A DNA stretch of 64,000 nt, taken from Cupriavidus malaysiensis. Lineage in GTDB: Bacteria > Pseudomonadota > Gammaproteobacteria > Burkholderiales > Burkholderiaceae. Position 1 is the first letter of the stretch. The number at the start of each line of letters is the position of its first letter. The stretch lies in the NCBI RefSeq assembly GCF_001854325.1, contig NZ_CP017754.1, positions 2,790,001-2,854,000 of the forward strand, read 5' to 3'. Shown one piece after another: positions 27,551 to 34,637 of the stretch. The position numbers and the translations under genes were made by a program. The notes beneath the pieces were generated by a model that was not told the DNA's origin, ran no database searches, and worked only from the letters and a program-made list of their open reading frames with translations.

Positions 27551-28258
27551 CTACTCCATCGCCGGCAGCAGGATCGACATGCGGAATGCCCCGTTCTCCG
27601 CGCCTCTCAGCTGGACAATTCCTCCGCACCCGGCGATGGCATCACCGACCTCCCTGAGGCCCACGTCCAGCCTGTTCGCGTAGGCCCGCGATCCGGCCAG
27701 GTGTCTCAGCCGCTCCGGCACCAGATGCCAGGCGATGATGGCATTGGAGCGCGCGAAGACCTCGATCTCCAGCGAGCGCCGGCTGCCCGTGCCGGCGCAC
27801 AGGTGCCCCGGCGTCGGCGGGGATTCGGCGTCGGAGATGTGCATCACGATTTCCGAGCATGGGAGCCAACGCCGGAGCAGCCAGGACAGATGGATCATGA
27901 CCAGGCGGAATCGCTGCCCGTTGATGGCAATCGCCGCATCGCCGGACTCCAGGCTGGAGCGCAACCGGACCTCCATGGAGAGGAACCTGGCAATTTCTTC
28001 CGCAAGGCCTTGCATGAACGTTTGCGCGGGAACCTGTGCAAGCGTGAGGTAGTCGGCGCCCACCATATCCCGCCAGGTTTCCAGCGCACTCACGCACCAT
28101 TGAATGGCATGACTCGTGCCATCGCGCGGATGAACCGCGCCGGCGCTCACGCAATGGGCAAGGCCGTCGACACTGGCGGCGATGATGGCCAGCTTGTCTT
28201 TCGCCTCCTGTGCCGTCAGGTCATACACCGCCCTCAACAGCTTGTTGATCTTCACCAT
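27551..28258 (-). CDS. Degenerate histidine-kinase-like ATPase-fold protein
   Basis: The 235-residue product keeps the outline of a kinase core but not its catalytic residues. A helical region (residues 1-80) lacks an H-box; INGQRFRLVMIHLSWLLRRW sits where the N-box would be; the C-terminus LREVGDAIAGCGGIVQLRG then FRMSILLPAME mimics the last part of a HATPase domain (IVxxHGGxI ... FxxxLPA). The glycine-rich ATP lid is absent, so phosphotransfer is unlikely. GGAG precedes the ATG at 28258. It converges on the double-LuxR gene and may act as a non-catalytic partner. The kinase relation is an inference from pattern only. Confidence 0.6.
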   Translation of the reverse strand: MVKINKLLRAVYDLTAQEAKDKLAIIAASVDGLAHCVSAGAVHPRDGTSHAIQWCVSALETWRDMVGADYLTLAQVPAQTFMQGLAEEIARFLSMEVRLRSSLESGDAAIAINGQRFRLVMIHLSWLLRRWLPCSEIVMHISDAESPPTPGHLCAGTGSRRSLEIEVFARSNAIIAWHLVPERLRHLAGSRAYANRLDVGLREVGDAIAGCGGIVQLRGAENGAFRMSILLPAME

Positions 28259-29237
28259 GGCTTCTCCGCCGCAAGCCGGTTGGCTGGAACTGAATTCCTG
28301 CGGGCTTTTCATTGATCTTCTTGTTGACTCTGTTGCATCCATTGACACCCCTGATTCCCGTCCGACCACAGCTCGCATCCGTGCGCCAGCGGCGCATGCC
28401 GCCCCCCCCCCTTGCCTCGGCACATCGACCCGCTTGGCGCAGCGCCGGGCCCCGCCGTCGGCAACTCGCTTCGGCTCGCCGCGACACGCCACCAGCGATA
28501 CCACGCATCCCTTGACCATGGAGATGCGCAAGTCCCTGCAGACATCGCGAGCGCCCAGGAACCGCGCAGCCGGCTGCATCGCGCGGCAGGGCCCGCGCCG
28601 AGCCGTCGAGCCATCTGAGCGACAGGCGGACTCACAGATGGCCGACGCCCGTCGCGGCACCGGACTGGACGAATCCGGCTGACGGGTAGTTTCATTTTTT
28701 CTCGATCCCGAATCAGGACACGAGCTGACGCACCCGCAAATCGATGCACGGGGCCTCAGATGGGGATCGCAATTCCTCTTCCGACCATGCCCTTCGCGCC
28801 AGAAATGCTCGACTTGCAGCGCAGTTCGGCCGAATACGCTCAAAGTTACTCCAAATGCGAGTCACTGTTGATAGTGAGTCGCATTCATCCCCCCGTTGGT
28901 CGGGTCCAAAAAGCATCAAAACGAAACACCAAAATGATACAAAGTAAACTCGTAGAAATGGCTAGCGGCGCGTGGCCGCGCGGCCCTCCCTGCCCGCAGT
29001 GCCGACGCCGTCACCGGCAAGGCGCTCACGGCAATCTGACATGCGTACCGACCCGGCTCACCAGCAGAAGCTTCCGCCAGGATCGCCATCGGTCCGCCAG
29101 CCGGCCTGCGCCATCGGGAGGAAAGCAATCAACACGGCCACTCAGCTGCGCGTATCGATCCACCATCGGCCAGTACGCCGGCGGGTTGGGCGCCATGGCA
29201 AGCGCGGCGCGCACTGGCCAGGTTCTTTCGAAGGCAA
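28259..29237. other. Long divergent intergenic region with an imperfect palindrome
   Basis: Nearly 1 kb lies between the kinase-like gene (leftward) and the unknown gene at 29238 (rightward). I see no convincing coding frame. ATGCGAGTCACT and AGTGAGTCGCAT (28855-28884) form 12-bp arms with one mismatch around a 6-bp centre, followed by an AT-rich stretch (28905-28960). Together these look like a regulatory region for the rightward gene or an untranslated RNA; no RNA family is recognisable. Confidence 0.45.
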
Positions 29238-30050
29238 ATGGAGTCAACAATTACATCGATGCAGGGTCACATCATGATGGGCACGACGCAAACCGGGGGA
29301 CAGGATCTCGAGAAATACTTCGCCTCCTATGTGGGAATGGAGGGTGGCAATCCACGCAGCAAGATCTGGTTTTGCGACGTGGCCCCGCATCCTGCCATGC
29401 CCGGCCTGCAGCGGCCCCTCGAGCCGGCATTCGCTCCCCCGTCCTGGAATGACAGTTTCAGGAAAAGCCATGGCGCGCAGATGGGGAAATGGCTCGGGCA
29501 TCAGCGCATCGCAAAGGTCATGACTGCCTGCGTCAGCGCGCTGCAGGGACGGCATGCCGGGCCGCGGGAATGGGAGGACTACTTCCGGGCTTCGCTGTAT
29601 CGCCCGGAAGGGAACGAGTTCAAGATCAATCTGTATCCGTTGCCGCTGCGACCGCGCATGGATATCTCCTGGCGCGACGCCTATGGCCACGATCCCTTGC
29701 TGGTGCGCAAGGCGCAGTTCATCGACGTCTGCCATTTCGGCGGTCGCTTCGCCTTTCTCAAGGCCATCACCAGGAACTGGGCACCGCGCGTCGTCGTCTG
29801 CATCAACAAGACCTATTCGAGCCAGTACATCGATGCCTTCGGGCTGGCACCGCTCAGGCCAGCGGTCGAGGTGCTGCAGCCCGCCGACCTGACGGTCAAG
29901 CTGATCGTCTACCAGGATGCGCAGACACGCTGGGTACTGTGCCCGCCCCTGGCCGGGCCTGTCGGGATGTCATCGGATAGCCAGCTCAGCAGCTTCGGCG
30001 AACTGCTTGCGAACTGGTGCCGCGAGCCGGCGCCTGCCACTGTCATGTAA
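29238..30050 (+). CDS. Conserved-looking protein of unknown function (possible uracil-DNA-glycosylase-like fold)
   Basis: The 270-residue product has no family I can name with confidence. Visible features are GGNPRSKIWFCDVAP near residue 36, FKINLYPLPLRPRMDISW in the middle, and CHFGGRFAFLKAITRNWAPR followed by VVVCINKTY and IDAF. The order (GN-x-KIWF-x-D-x-AP, then NLYP, then an Arg-rich helix, then a hydrophobic strand ending VCIN) recalls uracil-DNA-glycosylase-superfamily relatives, but the catalytic Asp/His are not evident, so this is speculation. Start could be 29238 or the ATG at 29274, which has AGGG upstream. A small membrane protein follows after 13 bases, so both may be one unit. 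Confidence 0.6.
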   Translation: MESTITSMQGHIMMGTTQTGGQDLEKYFASYVGMEGGNPRSKIWFCDVAPHPAMPGLQRPLEPAFAPPSWNDSFRKSHGAQMGKWLGHQRIAKVMTACVSALQGRHAGPREWEDYFRASLYRPEGNEFKINLYPLPLRPRMDISWRDAYGHDPLLVRKAQFIDVCHFGGRFAFLKAITRNWAPRVVVCINKTYSSQYIDAFGLAPLRPAVEVLQPADLTVKLIVYQDAQTRWVLCPPLAGPVGMSSDSQLSSFGELLANWCREPAPATVM

Positions 30051-30063
30051 AACCGGAGCGACC

Positions 30064-30264
30064 ATGTTGGCAATCGCTTGCTTTCTGCTCGGCCTGTTCC
30101 TTGCGTTCTCCTATCCCGTCTACAGGATCATGCGCCGGGCACATATGAGGATCTGGCTCTATTCCTTCCTGATCATTCCTTTCTTCGGCCCGATGCTCTG
30201 CCTCTTTGTCGTGGCATTCGGCAAATGGCCGACGCGTCGCAGACTGAACCGACTGTTCGACTGA
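30064..30264 (+). CDS. Small membrane protein, paralogue of the one at 25.24 kb
   Basis: The 66-residue product has two hydrophobic helices (about residues 2-18 and 31-50), the basic turn YRIMRRAHMRI, the element PFFGP, and a basic tail KWPTRRRLNRLFD. It shares RRA, P-x-FGP, WP and RL with the 68-residue protein at 25236-25442. GGAG precedes the ATG. It lies 13 bases after the unknown 270-residue gene and 42 bases before the GGDEF gene, so it may belong to one transcript. Confidence 0.65.
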   Translation: MLAIACFLLGLFLAFSYPVYRIMRRAHMRIWLYSFLIIPFFGPMLCLFVVAFGKWPTRRRLNRLFD

Positions 30265-30306
30265 CGTCTTCGCGCGGGCGGGCGGCGGGCGGCCGCCGCC
30301 CGCCCC

Positions 30307-32019
30307 ATGCCAATGAAGAACTCTCGACCCGATGCGCCTGCCCGCTCCTCGCCGCGCGACGCATGGCATCGGGAATGGCATCGCCTGTACGACGAACTGG
30401 CGCGGCAGCATGTGCTGCTGCGTGTCGCGCTGGATGCCGTCGGAGACGCCGTGATCACCACGGACAATGCAGAACGGGTCACGTGGCTGAATCCGGTCGC
30501 CGAACGCATCACCGGCTGGCGGCTGGCGGAAGCCGTCGGGCTGCGCCTGGCCGACGTCTTCCACATCGCGCCCGCCCCCAGCCTGGCAAGCGCTCAGGAG
30601 ATGGCGTCGCCAAGCTGGCGCGAGCGCGCGCGCGGCGACCCTCCCCGCCAGAGCGTCCTGATAGCGCGCCATGGCGTGGAGCGCGGCGTCGAGCATTCCG
30701 AGGCTCCCGTTCGCAACCAGGCCGGCGAGGCGATCGGCAACGTCCTGGTATTCCGCGACGTGGCCGAACAACGCCGGCTGAGCGAAGAGATTGCCTACCG
30801 AGCCACGCACGACCCGCTGACCGGGCTGCTGAATCGCAGCGAGTTCGAGTCGACCGTCCAGCAACGGATCGACAGGGCATCCAGGGACCGCAGCGAGCAT
30901 GCCCTGCTGTACATCGACCTGGATCAGTTCAAGCTGGTCAACGATGCCTGCGGCCATCGCGTCGGCGACCAATTGCTGCAGCAGGTAGGCCGCATCTTCC
31001 AGGCGCAGGCCCGGCCCGGCGACACGGTCGCCAGGCTGGGCGGCGACGAATTCGGCATCCTGCTGGAGAACTGCCCGCTGGCCCATGCGCGGGAAATGGC
31101 GGATCGCCTCTGCGCCAGCATGGACACTTTCCGCTTCCTGCACGAGGAACGGCGCTTTCGTATCGGCGCCAGCATAGGGCTGGTGCCGATCGATCGCGAT
31201 TCGTACGACCTGGCCACCGTCCTGCAGGCCGCGGATGCCAGCTGCTATGCCGCCAAGGAAGCCGGGCGCAACCGGGTCCACGTCTGGCTCGATTCGGACA
31301 AAGCGCTGCACGCTCGCCGCGGCGACATGCAATGGGCGGCGCGGCTCGAACACGCACTGGACGACCGCCGGCTGGTGCTTTACGGACAGCGCATCGTCCC
31401 GATCGACGACGACCTGCAGGCCCATGCCAGGACAACGCAGATCGAAGTCCTGGTCAGGTTGATCGAACGCGACGGCGCCATCGTGCTGCCGGGCGCCTTC
31501 CTGCCGGCGGCCGAGCGCTTCCAGATCGCCTGCCGCATCGACCGCCGCGTGCTGCGGCTCGCCATCGAAGCACTCGCGACGTTCGCGCACGCAGCGCCGC
31601 GCAGCATTCTCCACGTGAACCTCTCCGGGCAGTCGATCGGCGACCGCGCCTTCCACCGCGAGGCCCTGGAACTGCTCGACAGTGCCGGCCCGCAGATCAG
31701 CCGGCGCCTCTGCTTCGAGATCACCGAGACCGCCGCCATTACCAACCTGGCCGATGCCACCGCCTTCATCGACCAGGTGCGGCAACGGGGATGCGGCGTC
31801 GCCCTCGACGATTTCGGCTCCGGCACCTCATCGCGTCACGGTATGCATCCGTCGCCCATGCAGCCCGGGCCACCACAGTTCTGGACCTGCATTCAGCAAG
31901 GCACCGACCTGAGGATTCTCTGCTCGCCCACCTGGGAAGAGGCCCAGGACAAGCACCGGCGCGTGCTGGAAAAGGCGCGGCGCGTGCTACCGTACCGGAA
32001 GATGCGTCCTGAGCCCTAG
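30307..32019 (+). CDS. PAS-GGDEF-EAL cyclic-di-GMP protein with truncated EAL domain
   Basis: The 570-residue frame encodes a PAS domain (about residues 35-150; AVITTDNAERVTWLNP), then a diguanylate cyclase domain with intact GGDEF (residues 245-249) and an inhibitory I-site RPGD (236-239). The EAL domain starts near residue 335, with E380-V-L and the metal-binding DDFGSG at 501-506. Just after residue 509 the family similarity ends abruptly; the last 61 residues are unrelated and the KIDG, AEGVE and GYxxxxP elements are missing. Synthesis of c-di-GMP may persist; phosphodiesterase activity should be lost. The break coincides with the left edge of the prophage region. The upstream part looks intact. 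Confidence 0.8.
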   Translation: MPMKNSRPDAPARSSPRDAWHREWHRLYDELARQHVLLRVALDAVGDAVITTDNAERVTWLNPVAERITGWRLAEAVGLRLADVFHIAPAPSLASAQEMASPSWRERARGDPPRQSVLIARHGVERGVEHSEAPVRNQAGEAIGNVLVFRDVAEQRRLSEEIAYRATHDPLTGLLNRSEFESTVQQRIDRASRDRSEHALLYIDLDQFKLVNDACGHRVGDQLLQQVGRIFQAQARPGDTVARLGGDEFGILLENCPLAHAREMADRLCASMDTFRFLHEERRFRIGASIGLVPIDRDSYDLATVLQAADASCYAAKEAGRNRVHVWLDSDKALHARRGDMQWAARLEHALDDRRLVLYGQRIVPIDDDLQAHARTTQIEVLVRLIERDGAIVLPGAFLPAAERFQIACRIDRRVLRLAIEALATFAHAAPRSILHVNLSGQSIGDRAFHREALELLDSAGPQISRRLCFEITETAAITNLADATAFIDQVRQRGCGVALDDFGSGTSSRHGMHPSPMQPGPPQFWTCIQQGTDLRILCSPTWEEAQDKHRRVLEKARRVLPYRKMRPEP

Positions 32020-32396
32020 GCCCGCGCCTGGTCCGGCCGCCAGTGCGACCCACCGCCCAGCCGCACGCCCCAGTATATCAGCCACCGCCGCCAGGCCGGC
32101 ACACCAGTGACGGACGAGGCCTCACGCAGCACGGCATCTGCCACGGCGCGCGACACCGTGTGCCTGGTGTACAGGAAGTCGTGCACCACGGCCGCTTCGT
32201 TGGACGTCCCGCCGGCCAGCAGGAAGACCACCGGCAGCCGCGGCACCGATGCCAGGTCGGTTTCGAACCCGGGCGGCACCACGAAGGTCTGCCCGGCCAC
32301 GTCCGACTGGTAGACCAGTGGCTCGACCAGCCGCCACAGGCCATCGTCCTGGCCCGTGGCGTTCTCCATGACCAGCCTGGTCAGGAACTGGCTCAC
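32016..32396 (-). CDS. DUF1353-family phage protein
   Basis: The 126-residue product has the DUF1353 pattern: LVYQSDVAGQTFVVPPGFET, DLASVPRLPVVF, then AAVVHDFLYT with a conserved HD, and VGVPAWRR-like helices. These small proteins occur near the lysis region of many tailed phages; the HD and the histidine-rich layout suggest a metal site but the role is unknown. The start is GTG at 32396, overlapping the stop of the upstream lipoprotein gene by four bases. It is the last recognisable phage gene at the left edge. Confidence 0.82.
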   Translation of the reverse strand: MSQFLTRLVMENATGQDDGLWRLVEPLVYQSDVAGQTFVVPPGFETDLASVPRLPVVFLLAGGTSNEAAVVHDFLYTRHTVSRAVADAVLREASSVTGVPAWRRWLIYWGVRLGGGSHWRPDQARA

Positions 32397-32857
32397 GACG
32401 TCGCCCCGCCGGCCACGGCCGGAGCACTGGCCGGCACCGGGGTCGAACTCTCCGCCGGCGCAGCGTACTGCGCGAGCGCGGCAGCCAGGGCCACCTGGAA
32501 CGCCATCAGCCCGATCTGCACGCCGCTGCGCGCAGCCGGGTCGAGCGGCAGCAGGCCCACTACCTGGATGGCGGCCGGCACCGACGTGTTCACCAGCGAT
32601 TGCACGCTCGAGGCGTCGACCGACGCGCCGGCGGCACACACGGCGCCATTGTCCTTCACCAGCTGCGCCAGGATGGCCTGCTTGGCCGGGTCGTCGACCG
32701 TCATGGCCTGGACCGACTGCAGGGTCGGCTGCACGACCGCGCAGGCCTTCACGACCTGAGCCTGGAAGGTGGTGGCGGCCTGGGGCACGCCGGAGCAGCC
32801 GGCCAGGGAGACGAGCGCGACGATACCTGCCGCGCACAGCAGCATCAGCTTCTTCAT
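32393..32857 (-). CDS. Phage-encoded lipoprotein of unknown function
   Basis: The 154-residue product begins with a lipoprotein signal peptide: MKKLML, a hydrophobic core, and the lipobox SLAGC (Cys21). The mature part is Ala-rich and helical with two further cysteines and a Pro/Ala tail. It lies in the lysis cassette between the small Rz1-like gene and the DUF1353 gene. It may help disrupt the outer membrane at lysis, but no family is evident. Confidence 0.7.
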   Translation of the reverse strand: MKKLMLLCAAGIVALVSLAGCSGVPQAATTFQAQVVKACAVVQPTLQSVQAMTVDDPAKQAILAQLVKDNGAVCAAGASVDASSVQSLVNTSVPAAIQVVGLLPLDPAARSGVQIGLMAFQVALAAALAQYAAPAESSTPVPASAPAVAGGATS

Positions 32858-32908
32858 GTGACGTTCCTCTTACGGATGAATGCCGCGGACGCGGCGGGAT
32901 GGGACTGC

Positions 32909-33109
32909 TCAGAAATTCCAGCTGGCGCCGACCATGAGGCGGCCGGCGCGGTCGAAGGTGGCAGTGATCTGGGTGGAGGGCGGGATCTCGACGAAGGCGC
33001 GGCAGCAGCTGACGTGCAGGCTCTGGTCGACCAGCGGCACGACTTGGACGTGCTCGACTACCGCGCAGCCGGGCAGCAGCAGGACGGCGAGCGCGGCGGC
33101 CCGGATCAT
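32909..33109 (-). CDS. Small lipoprotein in the lysis cassette (Rz1-like position)
   Basis: The 66-residue product starts MIRAAALAVLLLPGC, a short signal with lipobox LPGC (Cys15). A short mature part follows, ending in beta-strand-like DRAGRLMVGASWNF. Its start overlaps the HNH gene's stop (ATGA). Position and lipobox suggest a spanin-type or lysis-accessory lipoprotein, but the mature part is not Pro-rich as in typical Rz1. Confidence 0.6.
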   Translation of the reverse strand: MIRAAALAVLLLPGCAVVEHVQVVPLVDQSLHVSCCRAFVEIPPSTQITATFDRAGRLMVGASWNF

Positions 33110-33456
33110 GGCCGCGGGCGATGCTGGATCTTGTCGCGCCACTCGGCCGAGTCGGTCACCACGTCCACGTTGAAGCTGCGGAAGTTCCCGAGGTGGCCGA
33201 AGTGCAGGTGGCAGGAGACGCCGCCCTCCCCCGACTCGCAGAGCGTGATCAGGTTGCTCGGGTCGAGCTCCAGATCCGGATGCAGGTGGAACGGCCGGAT
33301 GTGATGCACCTGCAGCTTCGTCTTTCCGCCGCACACCGCGCAGGCCGGCTGCGCCTTCAGGTGCTGCTCGCGCACCGCCGGCCAGTGGCCAGAGCGCGCG
33401 GCTGAGATGGGGTGCTTGCCCTTCGCGGCGTCGATGAGGTGTTGGACTATCGGCAT
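33106..33456 (-). CDS. HNH endonuclease
   Basis: The 116-residue product contains an HNH nuclease core: paired cysteines in PACAVCGGK, then LQVHHIRPFHLHPDL (His-His), LDPSNLITLC (Asn), and HLHFGH (final His). HNH enzymes of this size act in phage DNA packaging, usually next to the terminase gene. Here the gene sits inside the lysis cassette, downstream of the endolysin. The ATG at 33456 leaves the domain complete. A hairpin terminator lies just upstream. Confidence 0.83.
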   Translation of the reverse strand: MPIVQHLIDAAKGKHPISAARSGHWPAVREQHLKAQPACAVCGGKTKLQVHHIRPFHLHPDLELDPSNLITLCESGEGGVSCHLHFGHLGNFRSFNVDVVTDSAEWRDKIQHRPRP

Positions 33457-33470
33457 AGGCCCTCCAGAAA

Positions 33471-33495
33471 TGCAAAGCCCCGCGCGCGGCGGGGC
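33471..33495 (-). terminator. Hairpin between endolysin and HNH genes
   Basis: GCCCCGC and GCGGGGC form a 7-bp stem with a 5-base loop; on the minus strand it is followed by TTTGCATTTC. It probably ends or attenuates transcription after the endolysin gene. Confidence 0.55.
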
Positions 33496-33545
33496 CCTGG
33501 GGTGCAGGTGGTGCAGGTCCGGCGAAAACCTGCAGGTGGCGCAGG

Positions 33546-34096
33546 TCAGGCGCCGAGCGCCGCCTTGGCGCGCGCCCAGAATTCCTGCCGGTCGGCCCAC
33601 CCATTCGGCAGACCGGTGTCCTTGTTCTTCCCATTGATGGCGATACTCAGGCCCAGGAAGTCGCCGGCATCCGCGAACCGGTTCAGGCTCTTCGTGTGCC
33701 AGTACCAGCCGGCCGAGGCCGCCGCAGCTTCCGGCTGCTCGAGTAACCCGGGCATGGCGATCAGATCCAGGTGCAGGTCGAACCCGCACAGCAGGTAGTT
33801 CTTGCGGCCGGTGATCTGGATCAGCCCGCGCCCCATGAACCGCTTCCCGTCGCCGGCCTGGGTATTCCCAAGATCCGCCCTGCCCTCGTACCGCAACTGC
33901 GCTGGCGCGGGCCCCAGACCTCGCGCGTGTACGCGAGCTGGCCGGACTCGTGCGCGACCTGGGCCAGGTATGCGGCCGCGCGCACCGGCGTGCCGATGTC
34001 GAACCGCGCCGCTGCGTCGGCCAACAGCAGACCGTAGATGTCGGCGCGCCGGCCGGCCGCCGGCATAACCGCGCGGATGATCGCGGGCGTGATCAT
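33546..34096 (-). pseudogene. GH19-type endolysin gene with a single-base frameshift
   Basis: The product should be a phage glycoside-hydrolase-19 (chitinase-like) lysozyme. The first frame from the ATG at 34096 gives AYLAQVAHESGQLAYTREVWGP with the catalytic-type HES motif. It then shifts; the continuation APAQLRYEGRADLGNTQ, MGRGLIQITGRKNYLLCG and GWADRQEFWARAKAALGA lies in another frame down to 33546. The break is at about 33907, where one base appears lost compared with the usual GPTPAQ junction. As read, the protein stops within about 90 residues and lysis activity should be lost. The start overlaps the holin stop by four bases. Confidence 0.8.
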
Positions 34097-34524
34097 GGCG
34101 TAAGCCCCTTCTTGGCATCAGCCATCAACTCGGCGATGTCCTTGCCCCGGCGCTTCTCGAACCACCGCACGACGGCGCCGATCACCCACCAGGCCGGCAG
34201 GCCGGCGATGACCAGGAACGGCGCACTCGCGTAGAGCATCCCGAACTCCGGCGCCATCCCCAGGGAGGCCCCCATTGCCCGGGCGGAATTGAACATATCG
34301 GGCATCCGAGCATGAGCGAATGCAACAACCGCCGGCCCGAAGACGATCGACGCCATGATCGAGGACGCGAGGCGGGCGAACCCTTCCCGCTTTGTCTTCG
34401 GCCACAGCACCATGAAGCCGAGCGCCGCAGCGATCGCACCGGCACCCAACTGAACGCCGAAGTACTTTGCGATCGCCGTGCCGGCGGCTCCCGCTGCGGC
34501 GCTGCCGCTAATTGGTTCGGACAT
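34093..34524 (-). CDS. Putative phage holin / lysis membrane protein
   Basis: The 143-residue product has three to four hydrophobic segments (near residues 28-42, 54-70 and 97-118) and a charged C-terminus ending ELMADAKKGLTP. It directly precedes and overlaps the endolysin gene, the place of a holin. No named holin family is certain. Tandem terminators lie just upstream, separating it from the tail genes. Confidence 0.65.
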   Translation of the reverse strand: MSEPISGSAAAGAAGTAIAKYFGVQLGAGAIAAALGFMVLWPKTKREGFARLASSIMASIVFGPAVVAFAHARMPDMFNSARAMGASLGMAPEFGMLYASAPFLVIAGLPAWWVIGAVVRWFEKRRGKDIAELMADAKKGLTP

Positions 34525-34544
34525 TTGACCCCCGGAAATGAAAA

Positions 34545-34590
34545 AGCCCGCGCGAGGCGGGCATAAAAAAACCCGCGCGGGCGGGCTTTA
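34545..34590 (-). terminator. Tandem intrinsic terminators after the tail genes
   Basis: Read on the minus strand, CCCGCGCGGG followed by a run of seven T, then GCCCGC-CTC-GCGCGGGC followed by five T, form two successive hairpins. They lie after the 34638-35981 gene and before the holin gene. Confidence 0.75.
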
Positions 34591-34637
34591 CTCTTTGCAA
34601 CCTAATTAGGGCGCCTTACCGACTTGGCAGTAGCAAC

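Noticed and set aside
27551..28843. A 430-residue version of the kinase-like protein
   Set aside because: The upstream 195 codons are Arg/Ser/Cys-rich without family features, while the ATG at 28258 has a good ribosome-binding site and begins the structured part.
31833..32019. The last 61 residues of the GGDEF-EAL frame as a phage or transposase domain
   Set aside because: I could not assign the sequence to any family on either strand, so it is left as unexplained junction DNA.
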